Positions 55,554-64,000 of a stretch of 64,000 nucleotides of DNA are shown here, one piece after another. The notes under the pieces are model-generated. The model had not been told where the DNA came from. It worked only from the letters and a program-made list of their open reading frames with translations, and ran no database searches. The DNA comes from Planctomycetota bacterium (lineage in GTDB: Bacteria; Planctomycetota; UBA1135; GCA-002686595): the NCBI GenBank assembly GCA_016220085.1, contig JACRIN010000004.1, forward strand, positions 1-64,000. Reading direction: 5' to 3'. Made by a program: the position numbers and the translations under genes. Each line of letters begins with the position of its first letter. The first letter of the stretch is position 1.

Positions 55554-57647
55554 TCAGAGCGAGTCGTACCACGTCACCTCGTCGAACGGCACCGACAGCG
55601 TCGCGGTGCCCAGGCGCACGCTGAGCAGCTCCTTCGCATGATCGACCTTGGTGATCACGCAGCGCTGCTTGTAGCGCGGGATGAACACGAGCCCGCCCTT
55701 CTTGAGGCCCGAGAGGAAGGCCTTGCGGCGCTCGGAGAGCGCGGCGCCCGACAGATGCTTGTCCACCTGGTCCAACACGACGCGCATCGGTTCCGCCGAC
55801 CTCGGCGAGAGCTGCGGCAGGAGGTCGAACGCGCGTTTGAGCTGGCCGCGCGCCTCGCGGACGCGTTCCTCGAGCCCGCGCTGCGCCTCGGCTTCGAGCA
55901 GCTCGCTCTTCTTCTTGAGGTCTTGGACGCGCGTCTTCGCTTCGTCCTCGGTCTTCTTGAGCTCGACGAGCTTCTGCTCCGCGTCCTTGCGCACGCGTTC
56001 GGCGGCTTCGCGCGCGCCGCGCATCTTGCGCATCAGCTCGAGCGCCTCCGCGTCGCGCCGCACGATTCGTTGGCGCGCGTTCTCGACGATCTGCTTCGGC
56101 AGACCGAGCCGGGCGGCGATGTGCAACGCGCACGACTCGCCGGGCGTGCCGACGAGCAGGCGATAGCGCGGCCGCAGCGTCGTCGCGTCGAACTCGGCGG
56201 ACGCGTTCTCGGCGCGCGCGTGACGGAACGCGAACTCCTTGAGCTTGCCGAGGTGCGTCGTCGCAACGGTCGGCGCGCGCTTTTCGAGCAGGAACTCGAG
56301 CACCGCGTCCGAGAGCGCCGCGCCCTCGTCGGGATCGGTGCCGCCGCCGAGCTCGTCGAGCAGGAACAGCGTCTTCGGCCCCGCGCGCTCGAGGCCCGCG
56401 CGGATGCGCGCGAGGTGCGACGAGAACGTCGAGAGGTCCTGCGCGATCTCCTGCTCGTCGCCGATGTCCGCGACGACGCCGTCGTACAGCGGCAGGCGGC
56501 TGCCTTCGGCGCACGGGAACGGCAGACCGAGCCTCAGGTAGCACGCCGCGAGTCCGACGGTCTTCAGCGCGAGCGTCTTGCCTCCGGTGTTCGGGCCCGT
56601 GATCACCAAGAGGTCGAAATCGTCGCCGAGTCGGATGTCGATCGGGACGACCTCGTCGAGCGCGCCGGAGAGCACCTTCTCGACCAGCAACGGGTGGCGC
56701 GCGGCGCGCAGCAAGAGCCCGTTCGGCCGGCCTTCCTCGCCCGCGATGTCGAGCGCTCGCGCGCCGTACTTCGTGCAGTACGTCGCGGAGATCGTCGCGA
56801 GCTCGAGCTCCCCGAGCCGCGCCGCCGCGAGCCGCACCAAGCCCTCGGCCTCGAGCGCGTGCCGCGTGAGCTCGACCAGGATGCGCCGCAGCTCGTGCTC
56901 CTCGTCGGCGATGCGCTCGGCGCGGCGGTTCTGTTCCTCGATCACCTCGCGCGGCTCGACGAACACCGTTTCGCCGGACTGCGAGCGATCGTGGACGATG
57001 CCCGACACGCGCCCCTGGCTCTTCGCCTTCACCGCGAGCACCAGTCGGCGCCCGCGCCGATGGATGCTGCCGTCGGAGAGGTGGTCGCGCGCGGCGGTCG
57101 CGATGCGCCGCAGCCGCGATTCGATCTCGCCGGAGAGGTCGCGGATCTCGCGGCGGAGCTTGGAGAGCTTCGCGGACGCGTCGTCCTTGATCTCGCCGCG
57201 CTCGTCGAGCGCGCGCTCGAGCTCGAAAGCGAGCGACGAGAGGTCGGGGAACCCGTCGTGCAGCGCGTGGATCGCGGGGGCGTCGAGCTTGCGCTCCGCG
57301 AACCACGGCGCGAGCCGATGCGACGCGGCGACGAAGCTCCAGAGGCTCGCGAACTCCTCGCGCTCGAACGGCCGGTGGAACTGGCGCGCGCCCTCGAACG
57401 CCGGCATCGGATCGCACACGCCGGCGAGCGACGGCTGCGACCGCGTCTCGATCAGGCCCTGCAGCTCGCGCACGCGCTGGAGCGCCGCGCGCGCGTCCGC
57501 GTCCGAGCGCGGCGCGAGCTCGCGCAGCGCGCGCCGGCCGAGCGACGTCGACGCGAGGCGCTCGAACAGCCCGCGCGCGCTCTCGAAGTCGAGGGACGCG
57601 AACGCGAAGTCGGCGGCGGAGGGCGTCAATGCTCGGGCGGGCGGCAT
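55554..57647 (-). CDS. mutS2: MutS2 family ATPase lacking the Smr domain
   Basis: MutS2 proteins bind branched DNA or collided ribosomes; they are not mismatch-repair MutS. Walker A GPNTGGKT lies at 351-358, followed by LFLLDELGGGTDPDEGAAL and TTHLGKLKEFAF. A lever/clamp region and a long Lys/Glu/Arg coiled coil follow, then a KOW-like segment (KKGGLVFIPRYKQRCVITKV). The protein ends at 697 aa without the C-terminal Smr nuclease domain (no LDLRG or HGKGTG motifs), against ~780 aa usual. ATG 57647 overlaps the upstream gene by 22 bp; TTG 57630 is an alternative. Confidence 0.9.
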   Translation of the reverse strand: MPPARALTPSAADFAFASLDFESARGLFERLASTSLGRRALRELAPRSDADARAALQRVRELQGLIETRSQPSLAGVCDPMPAFEGARQFHRPFEREEFASLWSFVAASHRLAPWFAERKLDAPAIHALHDGFPDLSSLAFELERALDERGEIKDDASAKLSKLRREIRDLSGEIESRLRRIATAARDHLSDGSIHRRGRRLVLAVKAKSQGRVSGIVHDRSQSGETVFVEPREVIEEQNRRAERIADEEHELRRILVELTRHALEAEGLVRLAAARLGELELATISATYCTKYGARALDIAGEEGRPNGLLLRAARHPLLVEKVLSGALDEVVPIDIRLGDDFDLLVITGPNTGGKTLALKTVGLAACYLRLGLPFPCAEGSRLPLYDGVVADIGDEQEIAQDLSTFSSHLARIRAGLERAGPKTLFLLDELGGGTDPDEGAALSDAVLEFLLEKRAPTVATTHLGKLKEFAFRHARAENASAEFDATTLRPRYRLLVGTPGESCALHIAARLGLPKQIVENARQRIVRRDAEALELMRKMRGAREAAERVRKDAEQKLVELKKTEDEAKTRVQDLKKKSELLEAEAQRGLEERVREARGQLKRAFDLLPQLSPRSAEPMRVVLDQVDKHLSGAALSERRKAFLSGLKKGGLVFIPRYKQRCVITKVDHAKELLSVRLGTATLSVPFDEVTWYDSL

Positions 57648-59371
57648 GCGAAGAGCCGCACAGGATACCGGACGAGCGCCTTCTCGATCTCGACCGTGCC
57701 GAGCTCGCGCTCGCTCCAACCGAGCTCGTCGACGAGCATGCGCCGGTACTTCACCGTGAACGCGCGGTTCGCACGGCGCGCGAGGTCCGGCGGATCGGTC
57801 GCGAAGAACACGTCGAAGCCGGCGGCGAACTCGGCGAGCTGCTGCTTGGTCCAGTTCGGATCGACGCCCTCGAACGTGACGTCCATCTCCCGATGCGCGT
57901 CGCGCAGGAAACGCTCGCCCGACCCGCCGCGCTCGAGCAACCCGAGATGGATCGCCGCGGGCGAGAGCTCGCTCGAGAGTCCGAGCCACCCGACGCGCGC
58001 GGTCGGGCCCGCGGCTTCTGCCGCGAGTCCTAGGAATCCGTCGGCCTCTTTCCGCAGGAGTCCTCCGGTCGGTAGCGGCGTGTGCGGACCGATGTGGTTG
58101 CGGTCGTCGAGTTGCTGCTGTTGATACGCGCGGATCTTCGGGTTCGCGTCCGCCAGACCAAGCACGCCGAGCGCGTGACCCGTCCACCAGAAGCCGACGG
58201 CGACGGAGACGCCCAGCGCGAGCAAGACCGTTACGGACGAGTGGAGCCACGACCTGCGCCGGTTGCGGTCGAGGGAGAGCAACCCGCCGATCGCGAGTGT
58301 CCACAGGGGAACCATCGCGGGCACGAGGAACCGGTCGAGGTGGAACGGGTGCACACAGAGCGACACGACGAACACCAGAGTGACGATCCACAGGCAGCGG
58401 ACCGCCGCCCGGCGCCAGAACGCCAGCGAGACCAACAGCATGCCGCAGAAGAACAGCGCGAGCGGGCGCCAGAAGACCAGCGTCGTCCAATCGATCGCGC
58501 GCACCTGCCACGGCACGCGCGCGAAGTCCTGATTGCCTGTGAGGAACGATAGGAACGCCGTTCGGTGGCTCGCGCCGAGGTCGAGGCCGCCGGGCAACGG
58601 CAGGACGAACCACCACGCGCAGGCAACGATCGGGACGACGCCGACCCACGCCAGGCTGCGCGCAATCGCTGCGGCCTCGCCTTTGCGCCACGCGCCCGCG
58701 AACTGCACGCCAGCATCGAGAGCGAGACCCAGCGCGAGCAACACGCCGTAGTTGAACTTCGTGAAGAATGCCAACGCCACGAGCGCGCCGGCGAGCATGT
58801 CCCGCGCTCGTCCGGCGCTCTCCGCTCCGCGCCGCAGCCAAACGAGCAGCGCGAACGACATCACGGCCGCGAACGGCCCTTCGAGGAACAGCGTCGGAGC
58901 GTAGAGCGCTGCGAGCGGGGTGTTGGCACCTAGCATCGCGACGAACACGATCGAGAGAAGCGCACGCCTCCGATCTGCGACGACCTGCCTGACCAGGAAG
59001 TACAGCGCGTAGAGACCGAAGCACCACAAGGACGCGAGCGCGTAGCGTGCGACGGATTCGCCGAGCCCGAAGAGCGCTTGGATCGACGCGAGGTAGACCG
59101 GCACGACGAACGGATAGCGATCACAGCCGAGCAGCACGTCGGCCGCCGCACGCCATTCGCCGCGCTTCGCGAGTTCGACCAAGCGCGCAGCGGGGAGCTC
59201 CGCGTGCATGGACTCGTCCCAGCCCCAAGTCCGGTCGAAGTTGACCCTCGCGACGACGATGCCCCACAAGAGGCACGCCATCAGGATCACGAGGACGACG
59301 ACCGAGAGCTTGCCGGAATCCCTCGCCGCAACACGATCCTCCGGATCGATCGACAACGGCGAGCTCGACAT
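57626..59371 (-). CDS. GT-C fold membrane glycosyltransferase (PMT/ArnT-like)
   Basis: Integral membrane enzyme expected to move a sugar from a polyprenyl-phosphate donor to a lipid or protein. The 581-aa protein has a membrane helix (about 22-43) followed by WGWDES (49-54), with the acidic DE pair in the first extracytoplasmic loop that defines GT39/GT83-type enzymes. About ten hydrophobic segments follow to residue ~400, then a soluble C-terminal domain. Substrate unknown. A TAGAAT element ends 8 nt before the ATG. Confidence 0.7.
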   Translation of the reverse strand: MSSSPLSIDPEDRVAARDSGKLSVVVLVILMACLLWGIVVARVNFDRTWGWDESMHAELPAARLVELAKRGEWRAAADVLLGCDRYPFVVPVYLASIQALFGLGESVARYALASLWCFGLYALYFLVRQVVADRRRALLSIVFVAMLGANTPLAALYAPTLFLEGPFAAVMSFALLVWLRRGAESAGRARDMLAGALVALAFFTKFNYGVLLALGLALDAGVQFAGAWRKGEAAAIARSLAWVGVVPIVACAWWFVLPLPGGLDLGASHRTAFLSFLTGNQDFARVPWQVRAIDWTTLVFWRPLALFFCGMLLVSLAFWRRAAVRCLWIVTLVFVVSLCVHPFHLDRFLVPAMVPLWTLAIGGLLSLDRNRRRSWLHSSVTVLLALGVSVAVGFWWTGHALGVLGLADANPKIRAYQQQQLDDRNHIGPHTPLPTGGLLRKEADGFLGLAAEAAGPTARVGWLGLSSELSPAAIHLGLLERGGSGERFLRDAHREMDVTFEGVDPNWTKQQLAEFAAGFDVFFATDPPDLARRANRAFTVKYRRMLVDELGWSERELGTVEIEKALVRYPVRLFACRPPEH

Positions 59372-59379
59372 CGCCCGCG

Positions 59380-59412
59380 ATTCTAGGCAGCGCCTGCCCG
59401 CGCGCCTACACT
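59380..59412. promoter_or_regulatory. compact divergent -10 elements
   Basis: In the 47-bp divergent gap, minus-strand TAGAAT (59385-59380) lies 8 nt before the glycosyltransferase ATG and plus-strand TACACT (59407-59412) lies 6 nt before the next ATG. Both would give leaderless or near-leaderless mRNAs. No convincing -35 hexamers are seen. Confidence 0.35.
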
Positions 59413-59418
59413 GCGCCG

Positions 59419-60615
59419 ATGAGCCACAACCGCGAGAGCGATCGCTTCGAGACGCGCGCCATCCACGCCGGCCAAGAGGCGAACCCGGAGAACGGCGCGA
59501 TCATGACGCCGGTCTACTTCACGAGCACCTACAAGCAGGACGCGCCGGCGAAGCCGCGAGGCGGCTACGAGTACTCGCGCACGTCCAATCCGACGCGCAC
59601 GGCGCTCCAGCAGAACCTCGCGTCGCTCGAGGGCGGCCGCTGGGGCCTCTGCTTCTCGTCGGGCCTCGCCGCGACCAACGCGCTGCTCGATCGGCTCGTC
59701 CCGGGCGATCACGTCGTCGCGGGCAACGACCTCTACGGCGGCACGTATCGCATCTTCAAGCGCGTCTTCGAGCGCTACGGCATCCGCTTCACGTTCGTCG
59801 ACACCACCGAGCCCGCGCAGGTCGAGCGCGCGCTCGAGCCGGCGACGAAGTACGTCTACATCGAGACGCCGTCGAACCCGCTGCTGCGCTTGACCGACAT
59901 CGCCGCGATCGCCGCGATCACGAAACGCGCGAAGACGCTGCTCGTCGTCGACAACACGTTCGCGACGCCGTACCTGCAGCAACCGCTCGCGCTCGGCGCC
60001 GACCTCGTCCTCCACTCGCTGACCAAGTACCTCGGCGGTCACTCCGACGTCGTCGGCGGGACCTTGATCGGCAACGACGACAAGGTGCGCGAGGAACTCG
60101 CGTTCTTCCAGAACGCCGTCGGCGGGACTCCGGGTCCGATGGACTGCTTCCTCGTGCTGCGCGGCACGAAGACGCTCGGCGTGCGGATGGATCGCCACGG
60201 CTCGAACGCGCTCGCGATCGCGCGCTTCCTCGAGAAGCAGCCCCTGGTCGAGAAGGTGATCTACCCCGGGCTCGAGTCGCACGCGCAGCACGCGCTCGCG
60301 AAGCGCCAGATGAAGAACTTCGGCGGCATGGTGTCGTTCGAGCTCAAGGGCGGCGTGCCCGCGGGCGACACGCTCGCTTCGAGCACGCGCCTGTTCACGC
60401 TCGCCGAATCGCTCGGCGGCGTCGAATCGCTGATCGAGACGCCTCCGTCGATGACCCACGCGAGCATCCCGCCGGAGACGCGGCGCGCCGCGGGTCTCGC
60501 CGACGGCTTGGTGCGCCTCTCGGTCGGCATCGAGCACGTCGACGATCTGATCGCGGACCTCGCGCAGGCGCTCGACCGCGCGAGAGCGGCGGCCGGTCAG
60601 CTCGCCGCGCGCTGA
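59419..60615 (+). CDS. cystathionine gamma-synthase/gamma-lyase family PLP enzyme
   Basis: Transsulfuration enzyme of the Cys/Met metabolism PLP family. The 398-aa product has the PLP Lys203 in SLTKYLGGHSD, Asp178 in LVVDNTFATP, the phosphate-binding YSRTSNPTR (52-60) and DLYGG (105-109). The sequence cannot separate synthase (metB) from lyase or O-acylhomoserine sulfhydrylase. It stands alone between divergent and convergent neighbours. No Shine-Dalgarno is evident. Confidence 0.88.
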   Translation: MSHNRESDRFETRAIHAGQEANPENGAIMTPVYFTSTYKQDAPAKPRGGYEYSRTSNPTRTALQQNLASLEGGRWGLCFSSGLAATNALLDRLVPGDHVVAGNDLYGGTYRIFKRVFERYGIRFTFVDTTEPAQVERALEPATKYVYIETPSNPLLRLTDIAAIAAITKRAKTLLVVDNTFATPYLQQPLALGADLVLHSLTKYLGGHSDVVGGTLIGNDDKVREELAFFQNAVGGTPGPMDCFLVLRGTKTLGVRMDRHGSNALAIARFLEKQPLVEKVIYPGLESHAQHALAKRQMKNFGGMVSFELKGGVPAGDTLASSTRLFTLAESLGGVESLIETPPSMTHASIPPETRRAAGLADGLVRLSVGIEHVDDLIADLAQALDRARAAAGQLAAR

Positions 60616-60755
60616 GCGAGTTCGGGCGCGCGCGTCCGACGGATTCGCGGGCGCTTTCCGGGGCCTGCGAGGCGCAACTCTCGGAACTCGGCTCGCGAGC
60701 GTCGCGGGACCGTCGCCTGCGATCGCGTTCCTCGCGAACGGCTCCGCGACGCGGT

Positions 60756-61184
60756 TCAGAACGGCGAGTTCGAAGGCGGCGGCTTCGGCGGCGCGGGCGG
60801 CGGAGCCGGTTGCACCGCGGCCGGCGCAGGCGCGCCGGAGCGCTTCGGCGCCGCAGGCGGCGGCGCGGGCTCGGGCGGACGCTCCTCGCAGACGCGCTCG
60901 CGCATCAAGCGGCCGACCTTGTACTTCACGACCCGCTTGCCGGGCACCTCGACCTTTTCGAGCGTCCGCGGGTTCTGCGCGCGACGCGGCGCGCGTTCCT
61001 TCACTTCGAAGACGCCGAACTCGCGGAACTCCAGGCGGTTGCCGCGGCAGAGCTCCTCGATGATCTCGTCGAGGAACTTCTGCAGGATGTCCTTGACGAT
61101 GACCTTCGTCTGCCCGGTCTGTTCCGCGATGCGGTTGACGAGCTCCTTCTTGGTGATCGTCTGGGGTCCAGGCGGTTGGGTCAT
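60756..61184 (-). CDS. HU/IHF-family DNA-binding protein with Pro/Ala-rich tail
   Basis: Nucleoid protein that bends DNA. The HU fold occupies about 9-98: TITKKELVNRIAEQTGQTK, FREFGVFEVKERAPRRAQNP with the intercalating Pro of the beta arm, and the last helix VGRLMRERV. A ~40-residue Pro/Ala-rich tail (PPAAPKRSGAPAPAAVQPAP) makes it 142 aa against ~90. The tail is not Lys-rich, unlike mycobacterial or Deinococcus HU extensions. A strong promoter precedes it. Confidence 0.9.
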   Translation of the reverse strand: MTQPPGPQTITKKELVNRIAEQTGQTKVIVKDILQKFLDEIIEELCRGNRLEFREFGVFEVKERAPRRAQNPRTLEKVEVPGKRVVKYKVGRLMRERVCEERPPEPAPPPAAPKRSGAPAPAAVQPAPPPAPPKPPPSNSPF

Positions 61185-61240
61185 CGAGGGCTTTCCTCGC
61201 GCGAAAAGCCGCGGGGAGGGGTGCGGCGGCGACGGCGCGC

Positions 61241-61269
61241 AATATCGAACTGCATTATCTATGTGTCAA
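61241..61269 (-). promoter_or_regulatory. strong sigma-70-type promoter of the HU gene
   Basis: TTGACA (61269-61264), exactly 17 bp, and GATATT (61246-61241) on the minus strand, in a locally AT-rich patch. A leader of about 50 nt precedes the ATG at 61184. Confidence 0.8.
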
Positions 61270-61451
61270 GCAAGAACTTGTGACGGCAGGAGCCGCCGGG
61301 TGGCGGTCCGACCGGGCTCCGTCGGCCGACACCCCCCGTTCGGCTCAAGTGTTTGGACCGCAACGACTTGGCGCCGGTTGCGGGGCCGCGGGTCGACCAA
61401 GGGCCCGGATCGACGACGGCGAGCCGCTCTAAACCCATCCGCGGCAGGGCG

Positions 61452-61919
61452 TTAGGCCGGGCCGACCGACTCGCTTCCCGGGTGCTCGTCGAGCAACAAC
61501 GTCACCGGTCCGTCGTTGACCAACTCGACCTGCATCGACGCGCCGAAGCGGCCGGTCGCGCACGGCACGCCGAGGTGCGCCAGGCGCTCGACGAACCTGC
61601 GGTAGAGGCGCTCGGCGAGCTCGGGAGTCGCGGCCGGATCGAACGACGGGCGGCGACCCTTGCGGGTGTCCGCGGCGAGCGTGAACTGACTGACCACCAG
61701 CGCTCCGCCGCCGACGTCCTGCACCGACAGGTTCATCTTGCCGTCGCGGTCGGAAAAGAAGCGGTAGGTCGCGACGCGCTCCGCGAGCCGGTCGCACTCG
61801 CGCTCCGCGTCGCCGCGCTCGACTCCGAGCAGGACGAGCACGCCGCGGTCGATCGAGCCGACGATCGCTCCGTCGACGCGCACGGACGCGCGCGTGCAGC
61901 GCTGGAGCAGCGCCTTCAC
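61452..61919 (-). CDS. dtd: D-aminoacyl-tRNA deacylase
   Basis: Hydrolyses D-amino acids (and Gly) mischarged on tRNA. The 155-aa product has both DTD signatures: SQFTLAAD (77-84) and NDGPVT (135-140). The start is GTG 61919 ([20 protein letters not shown]), overlapping the stop of the TPR gene (GTGA). No other start in this frame gives a family-like N-terminus. Co-transcription with the lipoprotein genes and trpS looks likely. Confidence 0.94.
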   Translation of the reverse strand: MKALLQRCTRASVRVDGAIVGSIDRGVLVLLGVERGDAERECDRLAERVATYRFFSDRDGKMNLSVQDVGGGALVVSQFTLAADTRKGRRPSFDPAATPELAERLYRRFVERLAHLGVPCATGRFGASMQVELVNDGPVTLLLDEHPGSESVGPA

Positions 61920-63004
61920 GGCAACGAACCCTTCGCGCGCTCGCGCCGGCGCTCCGCGCGTTCGAGCGCGAGCCGCGCGCGCATCGCGAGCAACACTCGG
62001 CCGAGATCGCCACCCGACTGACTCGACGCGAGCAACCGCCGCCACGCCGCTTCCGCGCCCTCGGGGTCGTCGAGCCAGCTCTGGCGCAGGATCGCTTCCT
62101 GCACCCACGGCAACGCGACGTCGGGAGCGAGCTCCTCCGCCGCCCGCGTCGCGTGCAGCGCTTCGTTCGGTCGCTCGGCACCTTGCTCGGCGGCGGCGAG
62201 CACGCACAGCGCGCGCACGGCGAGGTCGCCCTCGAGCGTCAGGCGCGTCAAGAGCTCGCGCGCGGCATCGGGATCCTGATCGAGCACGTACAAGGTCGCG
62301 AGGTCGAGCTGGGCCTCGGCGAACTCGCGCAACGCGACGCGCGGATCGTCGACGACGTCCTCGAGCCACGACTCGAACGCGCCGATCGCTTCGCGGCGCC
62401 GGCCGTCGCGCGCCAGCAGCATCGCTTCGAGCCGCCGCGCGGCCGGCAGGAAGGCGTCGAGCTCCAACGCGAGCTCGAGCTCGGTGTCGGCCTCCGCCCA
62501 GTCGCCCGCGCGCGCCGCGAGGTGCGCCAGTCCGTAGCGCGCCCACGCGCAGCGCGGATCGAGCTCGAGCGCTCGAACGAGCAAGGTGCGTGCGGCCGCC
62601 GGTTCGCGCGCGAGCCGCGCGGCGAGCACGCAGCGTGCTGCGGTCGGCGCCGCCTCGGACGCCTCGAGCTCTCGCGCCGCCAGCGCATCGCGAACGGCCG
62701 CGTCGCCGGACGCGAGCTCGACCTCCTGCGCGAGGATGCCGAGCCCGAGGTGCTCGGGCGCGGCGGGGAGGACGTCGGCGAGCGCGATGCGCGCGGCGGC
62801 GAAGTCGCCCGAGTCGAACGCGCGCCGCGCGACGCCGTAGCGCTCGGTGAGCGCCGCGTTGAGTTCGTCGTAGACGCTGACGACGCGCACACCGCCCGGC
62901 CGCGCGAACGGGCTCGCGCACGCGCCGAGGACGAGCGAGAGTCCGAGGGCGAGCGGCGCGAGCGCGCTAACCGTCCGCCAGGAAAGCCCGCGCGGCGCGT
63001 TCAT
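61916..63004 (-). CDS. TPR-repeat lipoprotein
   Basis: Predicted lipoprotein: a signal segment ending [10 protein letters not shown] gives the lipobox Cys at about 29. The rest of the 362 aa is helical, Ala/Leu/Glu-rich and made of TPR-like repeats (e.g. [40 protein letters not shown]). Such proteins are usually scaffolds at the membrane; partner unknown. ATG 63004 directly follows the stop of the upstream lipoprotein gene (TGAATG), and its end overlaps dtd. Confidence 0.78.
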   Translation of the reverse strand: MNAPRGLSWRTVSALAPLALGLSLVLGACASPFARPGGVRVVSVYDELNAALTERYGVARRAFDSGDFAAARIALADVLPAAPEHLGLGILAQEVELASGDAAVRDALAARELEASEAAPTAARCVLAARLAREPAAARTLLVRALELDPRCAWARYGLAHLAARAGDWAEADTELELALELDAFLPAARRLEAMLLARDGRRREAIGAFESWLEDVVDDPRVALREFAEAQLDLATLYVLDQDPDAARELLTRLTLEGDLAVRALCVLAAAEQGAERPNEALHATRAAEELAPDVALPWVQEAILRQSWLDDPEGAEAAWRRLLASSQSGGDLGRVLLAMRARLALERAERRRERAKGSLP

Positions 63005-63523
63005 TCACGGACGCTGGCCGACGAAGCGCAGGACCGCGGAACGTTGCTCTGCGTCGCCGACGAGCGGCTTGTACCAAGCCTCGCCGCTGACCTGGACGAT
63101 CACCGGCCCCTCGCCGGGTCGCTCGAGCACGCGCACGCTGACCAGCGCGTCGATCGTCCACGCGTCGATGCGCAGGCGGATCGGCGGCGCGCCGCCGACG
63201 TCGGGTCTGACCGCGGTGAGCTGGAGGAAGCCGTCGGGCGTCGCGCGCTCGTCGTGCGTGAAAAACTCGCTGTTCTGGAGCACGAGCACGTGCGCGAGCA
63301 ATCCCGGCGGCCCTTCGATCGTCACCTCGTCGCCGACCAGCGCCGCCTTCTCGCTGAACGCGGTCGTCCACGGCTTGTCGGGCTGCTTCTTCTTGATCGG
63401 TCGCGAGTCCTCGGCGGCGGCGGGCGCGCGAGCTCCGGACGCTTCGGATTCCTTCGGAGAGCTGCAACCGGCGGCGAGCGCGAGGCTCGCGACGACCGCC
63501 ACGATCGACGTGCGTAGGAACAT
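63005..63523 (-). CDS. small predicted lipoprotein of unknown function
   Basis: From ATG 63523 the 172-aa protein begins with a signal segment, MFLRTSIVAVVASLALAAGC, with lipobox Cys20 followed by a Ser/Ala/Lys-rich linker. The remainder looks like one beta-rich domain (VGDEVTIEGPPGLLAHVLVL; PIRLRIDAWTIDALVSVRVL). I do not recognise a family. A TAGAGT element lies 25 nt upstream. It abuts the TPR lipoprotein gene, suggesting they work together. Confidence 0.7.
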   Translation of the reverse strand: MFLRTSIVAVVASLALAAGCSSPKESEASGARAPAAAEDSRPIKKKQPDKPWTTAFSEKAALVGDEVTIEGPPGLLAHVLVLQNSEFFTHDERATPDGFLQLTAVRPDVGGAPPIRLRIDAWTIDALVSVRVLERPGEGPVIVQVSGEAWYKPLVGDAEQRSAVLRFVGQRP

Positions 63524-63593
63524 GCGAGGGTCCAAGGGTTGACGCGCGCACTCTACGCCATTTCGGCGCGCGTCTCGACGCTCGCGCGTTCGG

Positions 63594-64000
63594 TCAGCGC
63601 AAACCGCAGGCGGCGAGCGCACGGTCGCGCGTCGCGCGGGCCCGAGCTCGCGCCCGCTCCGCGCCGCGCGCGAGCATGCGGTCGACTTCGCCCGGGTCGC
63701 GCAGCAGCTCCTCGCGTCGCGCCCGCGCGGGCGCGAAGAATGCGTCGGCCGCTTCGACGAGCCGCTGCTTCAGATGGCCGTAGCCCGGCGCGCCCGGACC
63801 ACCCGTTTGCACGCGTCGCTTCCAATCCGCGAGCTCGCCCTCGTCGAGGAAGAGCCGCAGGAGCTCGAAGAGCAGCACCGACGCCGGATCCTTGGGCTCC
63901 TCGGGCGGACGGCTGTCGGTGACGACGCGTCCGACCGCCTTCTTGAGCTCCTTGCCGCTCGCGAAGAGCCAGATGTGGTTCCCGTAGCTCTTCGACATCT
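63594..64000 (-). CDS. trpS: tryptophanyl-tRNA synthetase, C-terminal part
   Basis: The gene enters from the right edge; about 135 codons are visible. The KMSKS region is at the edge (MSKSYGNHIWLF, preceded by a partial Lys codon), followed by VTDSRPPEEPKDPAS and the class Ic C-terminal helices (FFAPARARREELLRDPGEVD, GAERARARA). These features fit TrpRS rather than TyrRS. The catalytic N-terminal half is outside the window. Confidence 0.92.
   Translation of the reverse strand, partial: MSKSYGNHIWLFASGKELKKAVGRVVTDSRPPEEPKDPASVLLFELLRLFLDEGELADWKRRVQTGGPGAPGYGHLKQRLVEAADAFFAPARARREELLRDPGEVDRMLARGAERARARARATRDRALAACGLR

Overview
The window is a very GC-rich bacterial chromosome segment dominated by core informational genes. 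I see no insertion sequence, prophage, CRISPR array or rRNA gene. The best guess at lineage is Planctomycetota or a near relative. The reasons are an EF-Tu effector region reading KTVTI where most bacteria have RGITI, no rpmD (L30), a Tsr3/DUF367-family gene inside the str operon, and frequent genes without a clear Shine-Dalgarno. This is inference from sequence features; no search was run.

Layout. 1-6921 (minus): the N-terminal part of a disordered Arg-block protein, then a type IV pilus assembly operon (pilM, pilN, a pilO-pilP-like fusion, secretin). 7076-13657 (minus): a nitrogen-PTS/sigma-54 cluster (ptsH, ptsN, hpf, truA, rpoN) following recR, ybaB and dnaX. 13710-15480 (minus): SRP RNA, two tRNA-Ser genes, a 33-bp tandem repeat, tadA and tRNA-Arg(ACG). 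15592-20188 (plus): an N-acetylornithine carbamoyltransferase-type gene and dnaE. 20643-54065 (minus): about 33 kb of nearly uninterrupted translation and transcription genes. In transcription order these are tRNA-Thr/Tyr/Gly/Thr, tuf, rpmG, secE, nusG, rplKAJL, rpoBC, rpsL, rpsG, Tsr3-like, fusA, rpsJ, rplCDWB, rpsS, rplV, rpsC, rplP, rpmC, rpsQ, rplNXE, rpsNH, rplFR, rpsE, rplO, secY, adk, infA, rpmJ, rpsMKD, rpoA, rplQ. 54217-64000: aroC, mutS2 and a GT-C membrane glycosyltransferase (minus), a cystathionine gamma-synthase/lyase (plus), then an HU-like protein, D-aminoacyl-tRNA deacylase, a TPR lipoprotein, a small lipoprotein and the C-terminal part of trpS (minus).

The long block combines the rif (rplKAJL-rpoBC), str, S10, spc and alpha operons. 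Clear -35/-10 pairs stand before the tRNA-tuf cluster, rpsL, the S10 leader, tRNA-Arg and the HU gene. Long GC-rich hairpins, mostly without U-tracts, follow or separate several transcription units.

The most interesting points are the Tsr3-like gene between rpsG and fusA with a duplicated start region, a natural Arg at S12 position 88, a MutS2 without its Smr domain, a carbamoyltransferase with HAMP in place of HCLP, a divergent EF-G, tRNA-Arg(ACG) next to the enzyme expected to edit it, and two gene neighbourhoods shared with distant bacteria.
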